A stretch of DNA of 64,000 nucleotides from Oegoconia quadripuncta (taxonomy: Eukaryota; Arthropoda; Insecta; Lepidoptera; Autostichidae): the NCBI GenBank assembly GCA_949316235.1, contig OX438758.1, positions 6,791,731-6,855,730 on the forward strand, in the 5' to 3' direction. The stretch's first letter is position 1, and each line of letters begins with the position of its first letter. Positions 23,559-36,674 of the stretch are shown in pieces. The translations under genes were made by a program, and so were the position numbers. The notes under the pieces were generated by a model. That model was not told where the DNA came from, did no database searches, and saw only the letters and a list, made by a program, of their open reading frames with translations.

Positions 23559-23747
23559 CTACGGAATGTACTCATCATCGCATACCACGTCAGGTAATGC
23601 ACATTCTTTATAACCACAGGAATAACTGTCTCGACAGTCTTCTAAAATCCTTTGTTTTTCTTCCAGAATGAAGAGTAAAAGTTCTTGATTGGGTTGGATT
23701 TTACAAAATGCAGCTGTGGCATGGGTCATGCTATACCACATTAACAA
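23559..23747 (-). CDS. Unassigned protein-like minus-strand fragment (about 60 residues)
   Basis: The frame is open for 62 codons and ends with TAG (23561-23559). Unlike most spurious frames here, its composition looks protein-like: an acidic/charged stretch 'EEKQRILEDCRDSY', four cysteines in the last 25 residues, and the C-terminus 'VVCDDEYIP'. The first true ATG is two codons in (M-W-Y-S-M). No promoter and only a weak acceptor-like 'gtggtatag' precede it. It could be the last exon of a gene, the C-terminal piece of a transposase-type protein, or chance. I do not recognise a family. Confidence 0.25.
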   Translation of the reverse strand: MLMWYSMTHATAAFCKIQPNQELLLFILEEKQRILEDCRDSYSCGYKECALPDVVCDDEYIP

Positions 23748-23761
23748 GTTAATACAATTAA

Positions 23762-25629
23762 TTTAGTTATAGCAGTTTCTTTTGTATCGCACACGCAGTA
23801 ACAAGAGTAGGTTTTAACTTGACAAAAAGTTAAGAGACAGCAGTAACGACGTAAAAAAAATTCGGATGGCTAAACAGTCGCTTAACTTGCTTGCTTTCGG
23901 TCGCGAAATTTGGTACTACGCAGCGCCCTGTAAGTAAATTATGGTCTATCGTATATCCATTAATTTATCCCCTACTTCTAGGGCGGTTACGTAGTATCAA
24001 AATAGCGATAGAACGCTAGCCAACAAAACGGCAATTTATTTGCGGTTGAATGCAAAAAATTTTAGGTGATGTCTGTACTGTATGACATATCAGCAGACTC
24101 TCACTTTCATCAAGATTAATTAAGAGGATACTTTAGTCACTTTTGAACTTCTGTCGTGATTCACGGTTATTCACAGTAGAACCAAACAACTTTTCGTGCC
24201 GCCCAGCGAGACTCCACAACCACTGAGGTATAGGTAGTTCAATTATTTGCTCTGTTCAAAGTTGAATTGAAACGGCGCTTTTCTGTCAAAGACGAATAGT
24301 TTTAGTTCATTTTAAAATACATGTTCAGAAAAAAATAAAACAAAAAATGTCAAGTGCCCTATCGCCTTGAGACTACAAGGTTCTAGCGTAGAGCCATTAG
24401 TCGTGGAGAGGTTTGGTTTTTTATTTATTTTCACTCAAATTTTGAAGGCAAATTATCCACGCACATGTACCTTTTAAGTATACATTTTCTATAGGTAAAA
24501 TCGTGAGTAATTTTGTGGTTCAATTTGAATGAATGATATTTCCTTTTTTTTATTTTTAAATGAGCAATGCAGGTAAAATTGAGTAGGCTTTCAGGGTTTT
24601 TTTTTAATTTCTACTTATGTGTATTTCTAACCCGATCATATTTTAGTAAATCCTTAGAGAGCCAAGTCTTAGTTAAAACCTTTTTTATTATAAAAAGAAA
24701 ATAAAGCAATGATTATTTAAATAGAATTATTAAATCAAGAAAATAAATTCGTGCTCTTACAATGGAAAAGTTTTAGACAATGTTAAGGATCAGCCGAACT
24801 TGAAATTAATTTGTTTATATTTTGTATTCCTATGAGGGTGACATGTTCAGCACATGAACAAACCCTCCTTAAAAAAAGGAAATAATTGCGTTACTGACGA
24901 CATAACACTAAAAGAAAATGCTAAAAACAGTTTTGATAATCCCATTTATTAATATTAAAGTAATAAGTATTTCTTTAACATGTTACTTATTTGTCGTTTA
25001 GTCTAGTTTCTAAATGGTTTATTTCAGAATTTAAAACATGCGTTTCGTACCTATGTAAAACACGAACGTACTTTATAAGGACTTATTCTTTCACAATTGA
25101 AACTAAGAGTGAAATCCAGGCACAAAGTGCTTATTAGTACTAAAGTAGTCACTTTTTAATAAATCGTAATACAGTCTATGATTAGATGTGATCAATTTAG
25201 ATCACATTGAAGAAATGAATGATTCATCTCAGTGCTAGAGATGCGATCACGCCAACGCATAATTCCTAGAACCCTTACAAAGGCCTATTATAACGTCTCC
25301 ATATAGTGTCAGGTTGCTTATCCAAGATAGAAAGAGCCAGCTTATACACGCTCCCACTCATTTACTATTCGAGGACGCTCGTAAAATGATTTCGGGTCTC
25401 ACAAAAAATTGTTTTGGTTTTTTCAACACGGCTCTGTAGACGGTTGAAAAAGTGCATTTTTCTTATTGGATATTTTGTACTATGTCGTAAATAAACTATA
25501 CGTCGTGTAGTTTTTTTTTACTGTTCGAGTGAAATTCAAATCCAACGGTCATTTGGGGCATGCGTCGGATAAATATGGTGTGTGTAGCTCTGTGGTGTTA
25601 GTTCATAGGAAAGGTATTTGGGATTTTAG
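23762..25629. other. Non-coding stretch
   Basis: A+T-rich sequence with several homopolymer runs. I recognise no repeat family, exon or strong splice pair. Confidence 0.45.
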
Positions 25630-25980
25630 CTACCTTGCCATGCTGTTGACCAACAAACCTTATATTTATGAGGACGACATACCTAGTTTATGTTATACAG
25701 AATAAGATAAGATGCCATTCGTCCATTAGATATATAGATAAAGCGTTTATTTGCATATTACAGAAACACATACAAAAATATTCGACGCAACCAATCATTC
25801 TGCTTGGTGTTATTCTTACAAAATGTAGCCTATTAATCAAATGATTCCTCTGTCTACCTTGCCATGCTGTTGATCAACAAACCTTATATTTATGAGGACG
25901 TTATACCTAGTTTATGTTATACAGAATAAGATAAGATGCCTTGGAAAGTGCTATTCGTCCATTAATCAAATGATTCCTCG
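25630..25980 (+). repeat. Local direct duplication, 224-bp offset
   Basis: Copy 1 (25630-25728) and copy 2 (25854-25964) share 'ctaccttgccatgctgttga' through 'attcgtccatta' with few substitutions. Copy 2 carries an extra 12 bp ('ttggaaagtgct'). The word 'ttaatcaaatgattcctc' also appears twice (25832 and 25962). It appears to be a small segmental duplication rather than a known mobile element. Confidence 0.8.
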
Positions 25981-26040
25981 TCCTTCAACGAGCAATTGGT
26001 TGCACCAAGTCATACAACAAGTTATATCATAGTAACGAGT

Positions 26041-26228
26041 CACGATTGGTGTAGTGGATAGTGACCCTGTCAGCCAAACCAACGGTTGCGGGTTCGAATC
26101 CTTTATTCCTGAGTCATGGATGTTTATATAAATATTTATGTATGTTTATCTGTTATCTAGTATCCATAGTACAAGCTTTGCTTAGTTTGGGACTAGATGA
26201 TTGGTGTAAGTGTCCGAAATATTTATTA
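26041..26228 (+). repeat. SINE family 1-related subfamily, copy 2
   Basis: It has 'gattggtgtagtggatagtg', 'accctgtcagccaaaccaac' and B box 'gggttcgaatcc', then jumps to 'attcctgagtcatggatg', so about 35 bp after the B box is deleted relative to 19561-19790. The 3' part is shared ('tatttatgtatgtttatc', 'ccatagtacaagc'). Confidence 0.8.
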
Positions 26229-26334
26229 TTACAATACAATTATTATTAAACGAACAGACACTTTTTTATAAAAACATGGGGAAAAATGGGCTAAAACCAC
26301 CGAGAAAGGACTTTGTTTTATCTCTTCTCCATCT

Positions 26335-26500
26335 CTAATTAGTATGAAACCAAGTCGCTATTCGCGTCTATCTTTTGTACGCTTATTAATTCTAAACTAT
26401 GCAACGGATTATAAAACGGTTTTCACTATCATTTAAAGAATTCCTGCAGGAAAGTTTATATGTATACATTCATGCATAATATATTCATAGAAAATATATA
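26335..26500 (+). repeat. LINE-type 3' fragment, family U, diverged copy
   Basis: 'cgctattcgcgtctatc', 'ttgtacgctta' and 'caacggattataaaacggtt' match the order seen at 17550-17760. The end is not clear. Confidence 0.45.
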
Positions 26501-26529
26501 GCATCGAGTTTCTTATAAAAGTTAACTGG

Positions 26530-28255
26530 CAAACTCACTGCACTTATCAATGTTTTATGCGATATTTTTATTGTTTTTTTTTCTTATCTACATAATTTGG
26601 GTCACACTCAATCTAACGGTATACACGCACAAGGTTGTTTGGTTAACACAATATGCAACAAGATTGAAGATTGTGATATGCAAGTGGCATTATTCAGTTA
26701 ACCAATCGAAATTAAAGGCACTAGTTTTCTCCCCCGTGAAATTACTTACCGCGGACTTTATAAACATGAAAAGTACCCGTTCTTCTCCAGGCCCCAGGCT
26801 ACTTCTCTGCCAAATTTCAAGTTTAGCCATGAACAAGTAACAGAGTTACTTTGATATTAGTGTGGATAATTGTCTTGGTACTAAATTGAACTACTCAATT
26901 CGATAGTCAAACCAGCAAATTTTCACAGGCACCGATCTCAATTGAATATCACCTGTATTGATAATGTACATGTAATTACCGCGTTTTGTTATTTTTATTG
27001 AATTTCTCATTATAACAACATTTTTGTGGGTCAAGTTCACCTGTCCGCAGTCGTCGTCAGTTTCGTTATATAGTTGGACAATTATCCGTCTACAAAACTA
27101 CTATAAACACCTATATTTTATATTAGAGTTGGTGTTAAATAGGATATAGTTATCTGTACTTTAAATAAAGGCACATTTTTCGTATCACTTCTATGAAGAT
27201 AGTAATAGAGATACTATGTGCATTCTCTTCCATCTCAGAAAGGTCATGCTTATATCCATAGATAATAAATAGATCAGGTAGCCCTATATACTCTTCAATA
27301 ATATAGCTTCATTAATTTGTATGTTAAAAATCGGAATAGGTACCTGAAAAATTATTAAAAATATAGACTGTTTACTTTGTCCCTTGATTCGTTCACTTAG
27401 TGAACAGGCTTAGATCATTAGACCATGCTGCCTCGTCTTCAGTATTTTAACTTTCTTTAGTTGAAATTCGATCTGAATGTCTTCAGTATTTTCTTTTCTT
27501 AGTGAAATTCCAAATAGTAATGTTTTCAGTGGTAATTCCTTTTAAATGTATCATTTAAACGCTTTTTGTTTGTGCAAAGGAAACATTTACTATAAATCCT
27601 TAAAAAATATAAAAATATAGACCAGTCTAAATTGAAACAGGTAAACCTTTACACAGCACGCCATAATACAAATTAAGTTTTCTCAGGAAACCGTGAATAT
27701 ATTTCAATAGTAGGTAGGTACCTACTTGTTCTATTGTATCTACTAATATATTGTTGAACTCACTAACTGCTGTAAGTAAATAAAAAAAAATTATCATGCA
27801 GGCCTGTATAGGTTTCTTTGTTTCAGACTGTACCTGCTTCTTGTTACAAAAATTGGACCTACCTAGTTTCTAAAACTAAATTGTAGCATTAAGTGCCTCC
27901 AATCTATTTTATTGGTCCAATTTTGTTACCCCTGTCCATCATCTACCCCCACGCCCTTACAAAAATTATCTTTTAATTGGTCTGAAGAGCTGCGTCTATC
28001 TGAGGGGACGCTGCGTAGCTAGATGCAATCTCCGAGATGAGCGGTCAATGACCGTGCAAGGGAGACGAAGATACACACGCGAGCGGGACAGGTAGGATGC
28101 GTACGCACAGAGCAGGAATGGACATTATATTATTGTTATCCTTTTTGTGTCCTAGAGTGTATAGTGTAGGCGTAAGTATGTGCGTTACGTTATTGTTTAG
28201 TTTGGGCTTCAAGTGTGCTGGGAATATTAAATAGGTACTACATGTACTGGTACTC
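26530..28255. other. Non-coding stretch
   Basis: It contains an imperfect inverted repeat built on 'aaaattggacc' (near 27850) and 'ggtccaatttt' (near 27915) and a 'taggtaggtacctacttg' palindromic patch near 27712. A splice-like 'ctttgtttcag' at 27826 has no partner donor. Confidence 0.45.
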
Positions 28256-28261
28256 TTAAAC

Positions 28262-28425
28262 GGTGAAGGAAAACATCGTGAGGAAACCTACATGCCTGAG
28301 AAATAAAAATTCTAAGCCACGTGAAGTCCCCAATCCGGGCTATGGGCCATACTCCCTTATATTATACGAGGGAGGGAAGGATATATCCCTGCAGTGGGAT
28401 GTTTACGGGCTGATGATGATGACTG
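28262..28425 (+). repeat. SINE family 3, 3' portion
   Basis: 'ggtgaaggaaaacatcgtga', 'ggaaacctacatgcctgag', 'aatccgggctatgggccata' and 'atatatccctgcagtgggat' lead to the terminal 'gatgatgatga'. It corresponds to the second half of 16348-16620 read on the minus strand. The tRNA-like head is missing. Confidence 0.8.
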
Positions 28426-28605
28426 TTCTATTCAAGTATGCTGTGGGTAGATATCCTGAATGCCCTTTCGAAAGAGTCCGTGATAAATGTTTTAAATAGT
28501 AAACTTGATCCACGTAATTGTTTCCCAGGGCTACAGTTTCGGTCACTTAAGTGGGTAAGGTACCTATATTACAATTTATGAACAAAGAAATTTTCTTTAA
28601 ATTCT

Positions 28606-28766
28606 CTAACTAATATTATAATAGATATTATTCGTTTATTGCGAAACGGATTTGGACGAAATGGATTAAAACAGGATATTTGTTATCCCGATAAAGTGAG
28701 AAAATTATACATATCCGCGATAAAGTTATTCCATGCAGGCGAAACCGCGGGCGAAAAGCTAGTTAG
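28606..28766. repeat. Retroposon fragment, family R (opposite orientation)
   Basis: It starts 'ctaactaatattataata' and contains 'gcgaaacggatttggacga', 'gttatcccgataaagtgag' and 'gcgaaaccgcgggcgaaaag', ending 'ctagtta'. This is the reverse complement layout of 2678-2897. Confidence 0.7.
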
Positions 28767-28904
28767 TAAATGAAGCAAAGGAGGTTGGTCAGGATCGTAG
28801 CAAGGGGAAATTTGTTAGAATCCAAAACCTGTATTCCCCAGTTAAAACAATAAAACGAAATAATCGCACCCAAAACCAACTTAAAAAACCCTTTTAAAAA
28901 CTAA

Positions 28905-29108
28905 AATTATTTACATCTGGGACCCCATTATACGGTAATTAAAATTTTCAACGCCATTCCTAATGAAATTAAAAATATAGAATCAAACAAATCATTCACC
29001 GAAAAACTAAAAAGTTACCTTGTTAAGAAAAGATTTCCCGTGACCCTAAATACGTGCCATCCACCTAGTGGGTGTAGTAGTCAGTACTCAAGTACTCAAC
29101 AAATTTAA
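28905..29108 (+). pseudogene. Non-LTR retrotransposon (LINE) reverse-transcriptase C-terminal remnant
   Basis: A 67-codon frame opens right after an in-frame TAA (28902-28904) and ends TAA at 29106-29108. It contains 'VIKIFNAIPNEIKNIESNKS' followed by 'FTEKLKSYLVKKRF'. This 'hydrophobic-N-x-LP-x-EIK...F...LK.YL' pattern is the typical extreme C-terminus of CR1/Jockey-like LINE polyproteins, just after the reverse transcriptase. The upstream part is A-rich and broken by stops; the rest of the element is absent, so it is a 5'-truncated dead copy. Confidence 0.65.
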
Positions 29109-29506
29109 TGCCCCACCGGCTTTCAGTAAAAAGGAATAATCTGTCACTAGTCTCTTCCTACACCCAAACCCTGCTTACTTCCTACGTAGCAATTCCATTT
29201 CACGCCTCGTAAATTATTATTTCTTTAAACTGTCATTTTCACTCAATGGAAGGATTTACAATTCGATAAAGTCGGGTCGCGGCGTCTTAGAACTATGCGC
29301 GTACGCAGAATTCAGTATTGTATACAGGATTAAATTCTCGCTTATACGATCTCTCACAGTTTTGACACGTCCCTCAAATGCCTATTAGTATTCTATAAAA
29401 TCGATGAAAAAAGTATTCAACGAGTATGTCCAAAGAATATAGATTTGTGTACAAATACCGTCTAATGAATAACAATGATGTTGAGACTTGCGCAACAAAC
29501 TGTACA

Positions 29507-29759
29507 ACATGTTTGGTTGATTGGTGGTAGGGCATTTTACATGTCCGCCTGGCTAGCTACCACCATCTTATCTAAATCTGCCGCCAAGCAGCAATGTTAA
29601 TAGCATTGTTGTGTTCCGGTTGTCAGAGATAAGATAGCTAGTCCCCCAAATGTGTTGTGGTTTCCGGGTCAGTATATACGCTTCCATCTTCGACCTCATC
29701 TTCACTTAACATCAGGTGTGATTGAGGTCAAGTACCAACCCGTTGTGCATAAAAAAAAT
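29507..29759 (+). repeat. SINE family 2, copy E (head lost)
   Basis: It begins inside the element at 'acatgtttggttgattggtg' and continues 'tagctaccaccatcttatct', 'gttgtgttccggttgtcaga' and 'cttaacatcaggtgtgattg' to an A-rich end. The tRNA-like A and B boxes are missing, so this copy is 5'-truncated. Confidence 0.85.
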
Positions 29760-30944
29760 GTCCATAGCTCCTCCATAGCCCCATAGGTTGTGAGTAACCT
29801 GCATTTACCTACCACGATTCTTCAGTTCGGGCATTATTTCAACCTATTATTCCTGCGTCGATGAATTTCGTCTAGAACTAACATGCTTAATCAAAATTTT
29901 AGTTGCGAATTCCCCTAAAGTGAAGAACTAGGAAAATGAATAATACTTCACAATATAAGACAAAATATTAATTTATCACCTGTCACATCTCCCATCGAAA
30001 ACAGCTACGTAATTCCCATACATCGCAGTACTGCACCACTACTCGCTATGCAACTGCACCTACCTGCACTCTGCAACCACGAGCTCACACAACGGACAAT
30101 ATCCATTCATCCATTCATATTCTAATCCTTAAAAAAACCCCTAACAATCACATAAAACGTACTGTTTATTGCACAAAATACACAAACAATAATGCTTTAT
30201 AAGGTGCGGGGTGCACTGAGCGCAATGCGGTCGATTTCTCTCAAGAAGCAACCGCTTTTGGCTCACATCGCACCAATGCTGCTTGTCTCTTTTTAAACAC
30301 AGAGGTGTTTTAAGCTTGAAGCCTATATTGTCTGTGGCATTGAAGGACAAAACGGTTTTCGAATATATTTAGCTTTTAAAACAGTTGGTTTCTTTATGCG
30401 ATGATATACTTACCTAATCATCCATGATTTTATTTTTTATTTAATCATTTGAGAGACAAACAGTTGCTTACTTAAATGTTGGGATTTAGAGTCATAAACT
30501 TTTTAAGCAGCTTTAGTGGCGATTAGAGCAAATCCTTCTAAGATACCTTCATCCAGCAGTGGACTGTTTATATAAATAAATAAAAAATATGTTTCTATCG
30601 TCGTCGGTGACTGAACCACGAACCCAAATATACGTATCAACCGCGTGTTTGACACTGCGCTCGGTGTACTCTGTACCTTCTAACGATACAATTGTTTCCA
30701 TTGTAGCCTAGGGTAGGTTACGAAGGGACAAAGGTGGTGACATGTCCGAAATAAGGACCGGACGCCGTCTCTAGGTTATGTTAATGAGATTTAATTGAGG
30801 TTATAATGAGTTGGATGATAGATGCGTCAATTTGGGGTCTATGCGACCGGGCGCGTAAATTGCCATGACTCTGCAGTTGGTACTCGGCTTTATTATTAAA
30901 TTTCCTTGTAACGTATTTAAATGCACTTATTAATCAACTACAAA
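29760..30944. other. Non-coding stretch
   Basis: No repeat family of this window was recognised. A minus-strand donor-like 'TTAG|GTAAGTAT' at about 30414 has no partner acceptor with an open frame. Confidence 0.45.
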
Positions 30945-31095
30945 TTGAAAATGTAGATATACAAGTTAACCGATTTCCATCAAATATGGCTAAAAACCAT
31001 CTCGCAAATCGTTCGAAAATTGAAAACCGTTTTCAAATCGGTTCTGCCGTTTTTGCGCTATATTACCTTCAATTTTGCGTCGGGGGTTATGAACG
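30945..31095 (+). repeat. Retroposon 3' fragment, family W
   Basis: 'gatttccatcaaatatggct', 'aaccgttttcaaatcggttc', 'tgccgtttttgcgctatatt' and the end 'gcgtcgggggtta' mark a retroposon tail. A second copy at 34165-34262 ends 'gcgacgggggttaaaa'. Confidence 0.5.
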
Positions 31096-34000
31096 AGTAA
31101 TGCGCTAACTAAGTATGTCAGGTCAAACACTTTCAACCGTAGCAGGAAAATTACGTATTTACAAAGCATTTCGAAAAATCGCTTGTCAAAATTGATTCAG
31201 ATAGAGCTCAATTCGTTAAAAGCTGCGTTCAGTACTTTAAATAAGGAACGTTGAGCTTCGCGTTCAGTAAACACAGTTTGACTGATGTGGCTAACCAATT
31301 ACCTAGTCCATTTGCAACCTGTGTGTTCCAAAACCTTTGAAAATAGAAGGCAAACCGCCAAACTATACCTGACTACAACGCAACACCCCAAACTCTTATC
31401 ATCACAAAGCAAACGAACTATGAAACTAAACTTATAGCTGCGCAGGAGAACGTTGCGGTAGGTCGGCGCGGGCGCAGACGTAAACCGTAAATACACTCAG
31501 AGTAAACACCTCGCACGTGCTGATCTAGTTAACTAAAAGCCGACAAAGACGGGTGTTATACAGTAATGAATATGGTATCCTGGCACTGTGGACTGTAACA
31601 GATTCTGTTCGAAGTGTTGACTGAAATGCACGCAGTCTACGGTCTTCCATACTTTGTATTATAGATTAAATATAATAGGATTCATAGTGCTATTTGCAAA
31701 CTTAATACGCTTTTACAGATTTATGCATCTTTAAATGCTAATAAAATTAAACAAAATAACGTAACAGAGAAAAGACAATTATACGTAAAATATACGAATG
31801 TTATTTCACGTAGCGTCAGCTCAAATCAGTAATGCATGATTCACGGTAGACACACGACAGGTTTTGTTGTGTAAAATGAATAATTACATGTAGGTACATA
31901 TATCACAGACTGATTGTCAGTACATAATCCGCTGCGAATTCCCCGACTGATACAACGAAGTTTGCCGTTAGTTTATTTAAAAAGTTTAAACGAATAGAAA
32001 CTTGTTTTTCAGAATCTTCTTTAAAGTTATAGATATGCGGAATAAAGTATCTTTACTCCTTATTTTCTATTACACTTTTAAAATTAAAAGAAGCGAACGT
32101 CATAGTTTTTGAATAAAGTTATATTTGAAATTAAAAGAAAATGAGATAAATAATTTAAATTTGGAATCGTTTAAAAAACAGTCGTATTTGTAACTATATG
32201 TTACTCGGGATTTTGCAACGTCACACGCACTGGTAATTGGGGTAAAGGGTCAAAGACCACGGTATTGTGGACCTTCGAACAAAGGGACAATACTACAATA
32301 GCAGCCGGTTGTGTCCCAAATTGTTAATTCGTTTACTGAACTATTATAGAGAGCAACGCTTAAAGGTCTTATTAAAAAGGAACGTTTTATCTTATAACGA
32401 AACTACTTTACGTGTGTTTTTGATTGAACTAATCAAATATTTTATGTTGACATAGTTATCTGCCTTTATTAGCGGCGTTAGCACAGGCGCAGCAAATCTT
32501 TCATTCATTCCATCTTGAAGAACCTATATCTACGTTTGAATTTAATACATTTAATAGATCTGTGCTGAATAAATTGCTGTGAATATACTGCAAATGAATA
32601 TACTGAGTCTGCTTTGTCTCCATTCCATTTAAAGCGTTTAGTTTCGAAATGGTACACTGATTCTAATGAAACTTGGGGGATATTGTGCTGTGCAAATTTT
32701 CTAGACTTACATATATTCTGCTTATGTGTACAAGTATATCTATAGTCATTACAATCGTTTCAAATTCCTGATTTTCATTTCCAATTATGAACTTGAAGAC
32801 TTTGCATATCATAAATCGCTAAAGCAAAGCTCTAAATTCAATAGAGTTCATGCAAAAAAATATGTATAACATATGTACATCTACGTTATCTATATGTTAG
32901 CAACAATGTGGAACAACGAAGCATTGTGTATGCAGTCATGCAGTCTGCGCAGACAATGGCGCATTTATACCTTGTTTACAGCGAACTATGTTAGGCGCTA
33001 GTCTATGGTAATGTTTGTTTGTTTTTTGGCGGAGTTTTATGAGTAGCTGTGGGTGCAATGATGTCTTCGCACATGCGAAAGTATCTCGTACACTACAATA
33101 GATATCGGTTGCATGAGACATTTCACCTAAACTTTTTACAGCTTTGCTAAACAGTGTTCGCTAAACTTGCTAGACTTAGAAGCCAGCTCTGTTAAAATAG
33201 AATGACAGCTCCTGAAACGACGAATCTCACACATACTGCACTGGCCCCACAAAATATGAGCGGCTTTAGCGTTGCACTTCTTACAAGGTATCTATCAAAT
33301 ATATTTTCTATTGCAATAACTGTTGTTAAGGTCAATATAAAAATAAATGAAGCAAATATTTAGTATCTCAATAAACGTATTCTGTTCTGTTTTCAACGTG
33401 AGTTTTCTTTCACTAATGTGTAGTACTTCACTAATGTTATCTCAAAATTTAATTACAGCGACCACCCTTTAATTCTCATTATCAATGAAAGTGAAATCAG
33501 TTCCCATACTGTAATTTGTGTTCATTTTGCCTATTCTCATTAATATTCGACCCTCCCCCTTAATATAGGACTATAAAAGATTTTCGGAGATTCAATTTTG
33601 TGGGAACCGTTGGTATCGCTACGCTACGCTGCATTTGTTTTTGTCCTTTTTTGTTTAACATCTACATTATTATTTCTAGTAGCAGTTTCTGATAGTTATT
33701 TGCTAGTGTTTTATAGTCTATGATACAAACTATGTTTCAAAGAAAATTTGAGGTTATCAAGAGCTGTACAAGTTCCTGCTATTCAGTTGTTGTTTCGTTT
33801 AAAGATCGGTCATTCATTACTTTGTGTGTACAATTTCAAATGTCTCTATTGGTTTACGGCAATGTAGTAACAGTCGTACTTAACAGAAAACTTAAGTTTA
33901 ACCACGTCTTACAGTCTGTTGGTAACAGTTATCGCTAATAACAACCTTGGAACATAAACCATGCTTCGGCGAGTTTCTATTGCTAAGTAGGCGATAAAAG

Positions 34001-34164
34001 ATCGATTGTGATTTCTCTTGTTTTCAATGTTTCTTTTGAAATAATGGGCATTTAGAGATAAACGGAACAGAACTTATGAAGAGTTCTTTTTTTTCGAGAA
34101 AGTGTTAGAGAACTTTACACACTAAGAGAGACTGTTGAACACCAGATTTCGAATATAAAGAACC
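31096..34164. other. Long non-coding stretch without recognised repeats
   Basis: Several splice-like pyrimidine runs exist ('cttgtttttcag' at about 32012, 'gcttttacag' near 31718) but none pairs with a donor across a convincing open frame. A G+C-richer patch at 31440-31485 is without structure. Confidence 0.45.
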
Positions 34165-34262
34165 TTTTTTCAAATCGGTCACCGTTTTGATGTACAATGC
34201 CACAAACAGAAATACGCTTCAAACTCAAAACACCCCGATTTGCGACGGGGGTTAAAATATAG
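34165..34262 (+). repeat. Retroposon 3' fragment, family W, second copy
   Basis: 'tttcaaatcggtcaccgttt' and the end 'ccgatttgcgacgggggtta' followed by 'aaaata' correspond to the tail of 30945-31095. Confidence 0.5.
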
Positions 34263-36023
34263 ATATAATATTAGCAGCGATAGTCGACGCAAGCGCATTT
34301 TTTACCTGAATATTTTTAATGTCATTTAACAATGGAATACAAATCAAATTAGATGAAACTATTGGTAAAATTACTGCCCATTCTGTATTACGTAATATCT
34401 TACGTTTAACATAGAGAATATTATGGCATAATATCTATATATATATAAATATCTATCTACAATGACTAAATGGTAAGCAAATAATGCAATAAGAATTTAG
34501 AGACTTCTCCATCAGTTGTACATGTTATGCGAAGTGACATAAACGTCCTCTTATATAAAGACTGAATGTTAATTCCACCTTTTTTGCATACGAAAAGCTC
34601 ACATTACAATCACTTTGAAGTACAAATTCGTTACAGAAACTGATTGTTTCATGCAAATGCATACAATTACACGTTTTAAGCCTCTAATTGCATGCTACCT
34701 GTTGTCGGCAATCGAGGCGGAATAGCCCTTTCACACTTTATGCAGATATATTTTGACGGGCACAACCGTGCGCTTGCGTCGGCTCTTGCGCTAATGTTAT
34801 GCTAAGCCATTCTCGACCCGTTATTTAGATCTGCATAATATTTAACGTGGGAACGATATTCTTTTGTTTTCATTATATTATGCTGTTTTAATATTTGTAA
34901 TATTTAATTGATTTAGTTTTAGCTGTATCACGAAATGTGTAGAACTTGGACAGATTGTTGACCATAGTAATAAATAATACAAAACTAGTAAAATAGACAA
35001 GTGAGATAGGTGCGCGTGGCGTCTTTGTGTTCTTTAGGACACAATCTCGATTACGCTAATTCATTCCGCGGCGAACCACTGTTGATAGCGGTCGTTAAAG
35101 CTATCGATCGAGCTTTGGAAACTTCTTAGGAAAGGAGCATTTCTATTCCAAAATGTCATATTTTACTGGAGGACCTGGACATGCAATTTTTTACATCTTT
35201 TATTATTTCTGTTAATAAATAAACATTTTAATGAACATTTGCTGTAAAGATTGAGTGGCCTTGTCCTAAAAAACGCTCTCTACTTGCATGCGACCTTAAG
35301 TATAATGATAAAAATCACTGTAGGTATCTCATCAATTTTTTTTTTCAAAACTATTAACATTCCACTTTGCTACATTTGTAATTCAATAAATATTTAAATT
35401 TCTATATTTATCCGATAAAGATCCAGTTTGTCTATAGTGGGATTTCATGTGCATCTCGACAGATTTGCATAGATACCCGGTGCAGTGCAGTGATGTACTC
35501 GCGAAACTGGTCTGGTCGGTGGTAGCAGGTTCGTTCCCACGGCCGTACGATAATTTGATTAATATCTACATGTCAAATGCGAGAACACATGCATTCGATT
35601 ACGAGAAATGCAGGTACTCGTATTCAGTTGTTTTTTTTTTGCTTACAAAATATGTACCAAAACTGCAAACGTAGATATTGCAGTCGTACCATTTCGTTAT
35701 ATTTTCTGACAGATTGATAGGCCCATAATAACTGCCTCTAACAGTTCCTATATCGGTATATTATCTATGCACCTAGTTAAAGGTTACGCTTGCATAGCGA
35801 CAGTCAAGACCCGTTATTGCATAGAAAAGTACTAATTGTTTTCCTACACACGTTTAATGGTGCGTTTGCGCACTGTCACATACTGTCATACGTGACATGT
35901 ACAGTTTGTGACAATATTATTATACGTTATAATAGCTATCGTTCGTCGGGCATCGTTCACTAAACTAAGCCCTTATAGTAGATTACACGTCAACATAGGT
36001 ACAATGAGTATTACGATTTATTT
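34263..36023. other. Non-coding stretch with one weak B-box-like site
   Basis: A (TA)n run lies at about 34434-34448. At 35520-35545 'ggtagcaggttcgttccc' resembles a pol III B box and may be the remains of another SINE, but no repeat copy in the window supports it. Confidence 0.35.
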
Positions 36024-36297
36024 GACGACCTGTTTGGTGTAGTGGTCAGCAACTCTGCCCACTATACCAAAAGGTTGCGGGTTCGAATCCCGCTAGGGGC
36101 ATATTGTTTGTGTGATGAATACGGACATGTGTACCCGAGTTATGGATGTTTTCATTTATAATAAGTATTTATTTACAAAAAAAATAATATTTATGTAGTA
36201 TATCAACCATCTGGTATCCACAACACAAGCCGATAGTTGCTTACTGTGGAACTAGATGGCGTTGTGTGTATGTCTAAGGATATTTATTATTTATTAT
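36024..36297 (+). repeat. SINE family 1 (tRNA-derived), copy B
   Basis: Nearly identical to 721-993 over its whole length: 'gacgacctgtttggtgtagt', B box 'gggttcgaatcc', 'tgtttgtgtgatgaatacgg', 'caaccatctggtatccacaa' and 'gtgtgtatgtctaaggata'. The high identity suggests fairly recent amplification. Confidence 0.9.
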
Positions 36298-36674
36298 TAC
36301 ATCATTAGATAATGGAACATTACATAACGTGTCATTTGGCCAATATATAGTATTAATTGTGTTACTTATGCATTATACATAATGCTTCGATTTTTCAAAT
36401 CACTCATTAAAAACATTTAAAAAGAAATTGGGTCTTTATACGTCATTTAAGGACACGATCAATTGGCGTCACATTATTTTATTTTTCTTTTAAAGCGAGC
36501 TTTAAATAATAATGTAACATAATATAGGTAGGTAGGTGTACAGGGAAATTTCATAACCGACACAATGTACCGTTGTACAAGTAAATTGCACGAATAATTT
36601 GACTGCCCGCGTCGGTTTTTCCCGACACTTACAACCTTGGGATCTTCAAGTCTAGGGGGAATAGGCATTTACTG

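Noticed and set aside
28263..28499. 78-codon + frame
   Set aside because: It is a translation of the 3' half of a SINE family 3 copy.
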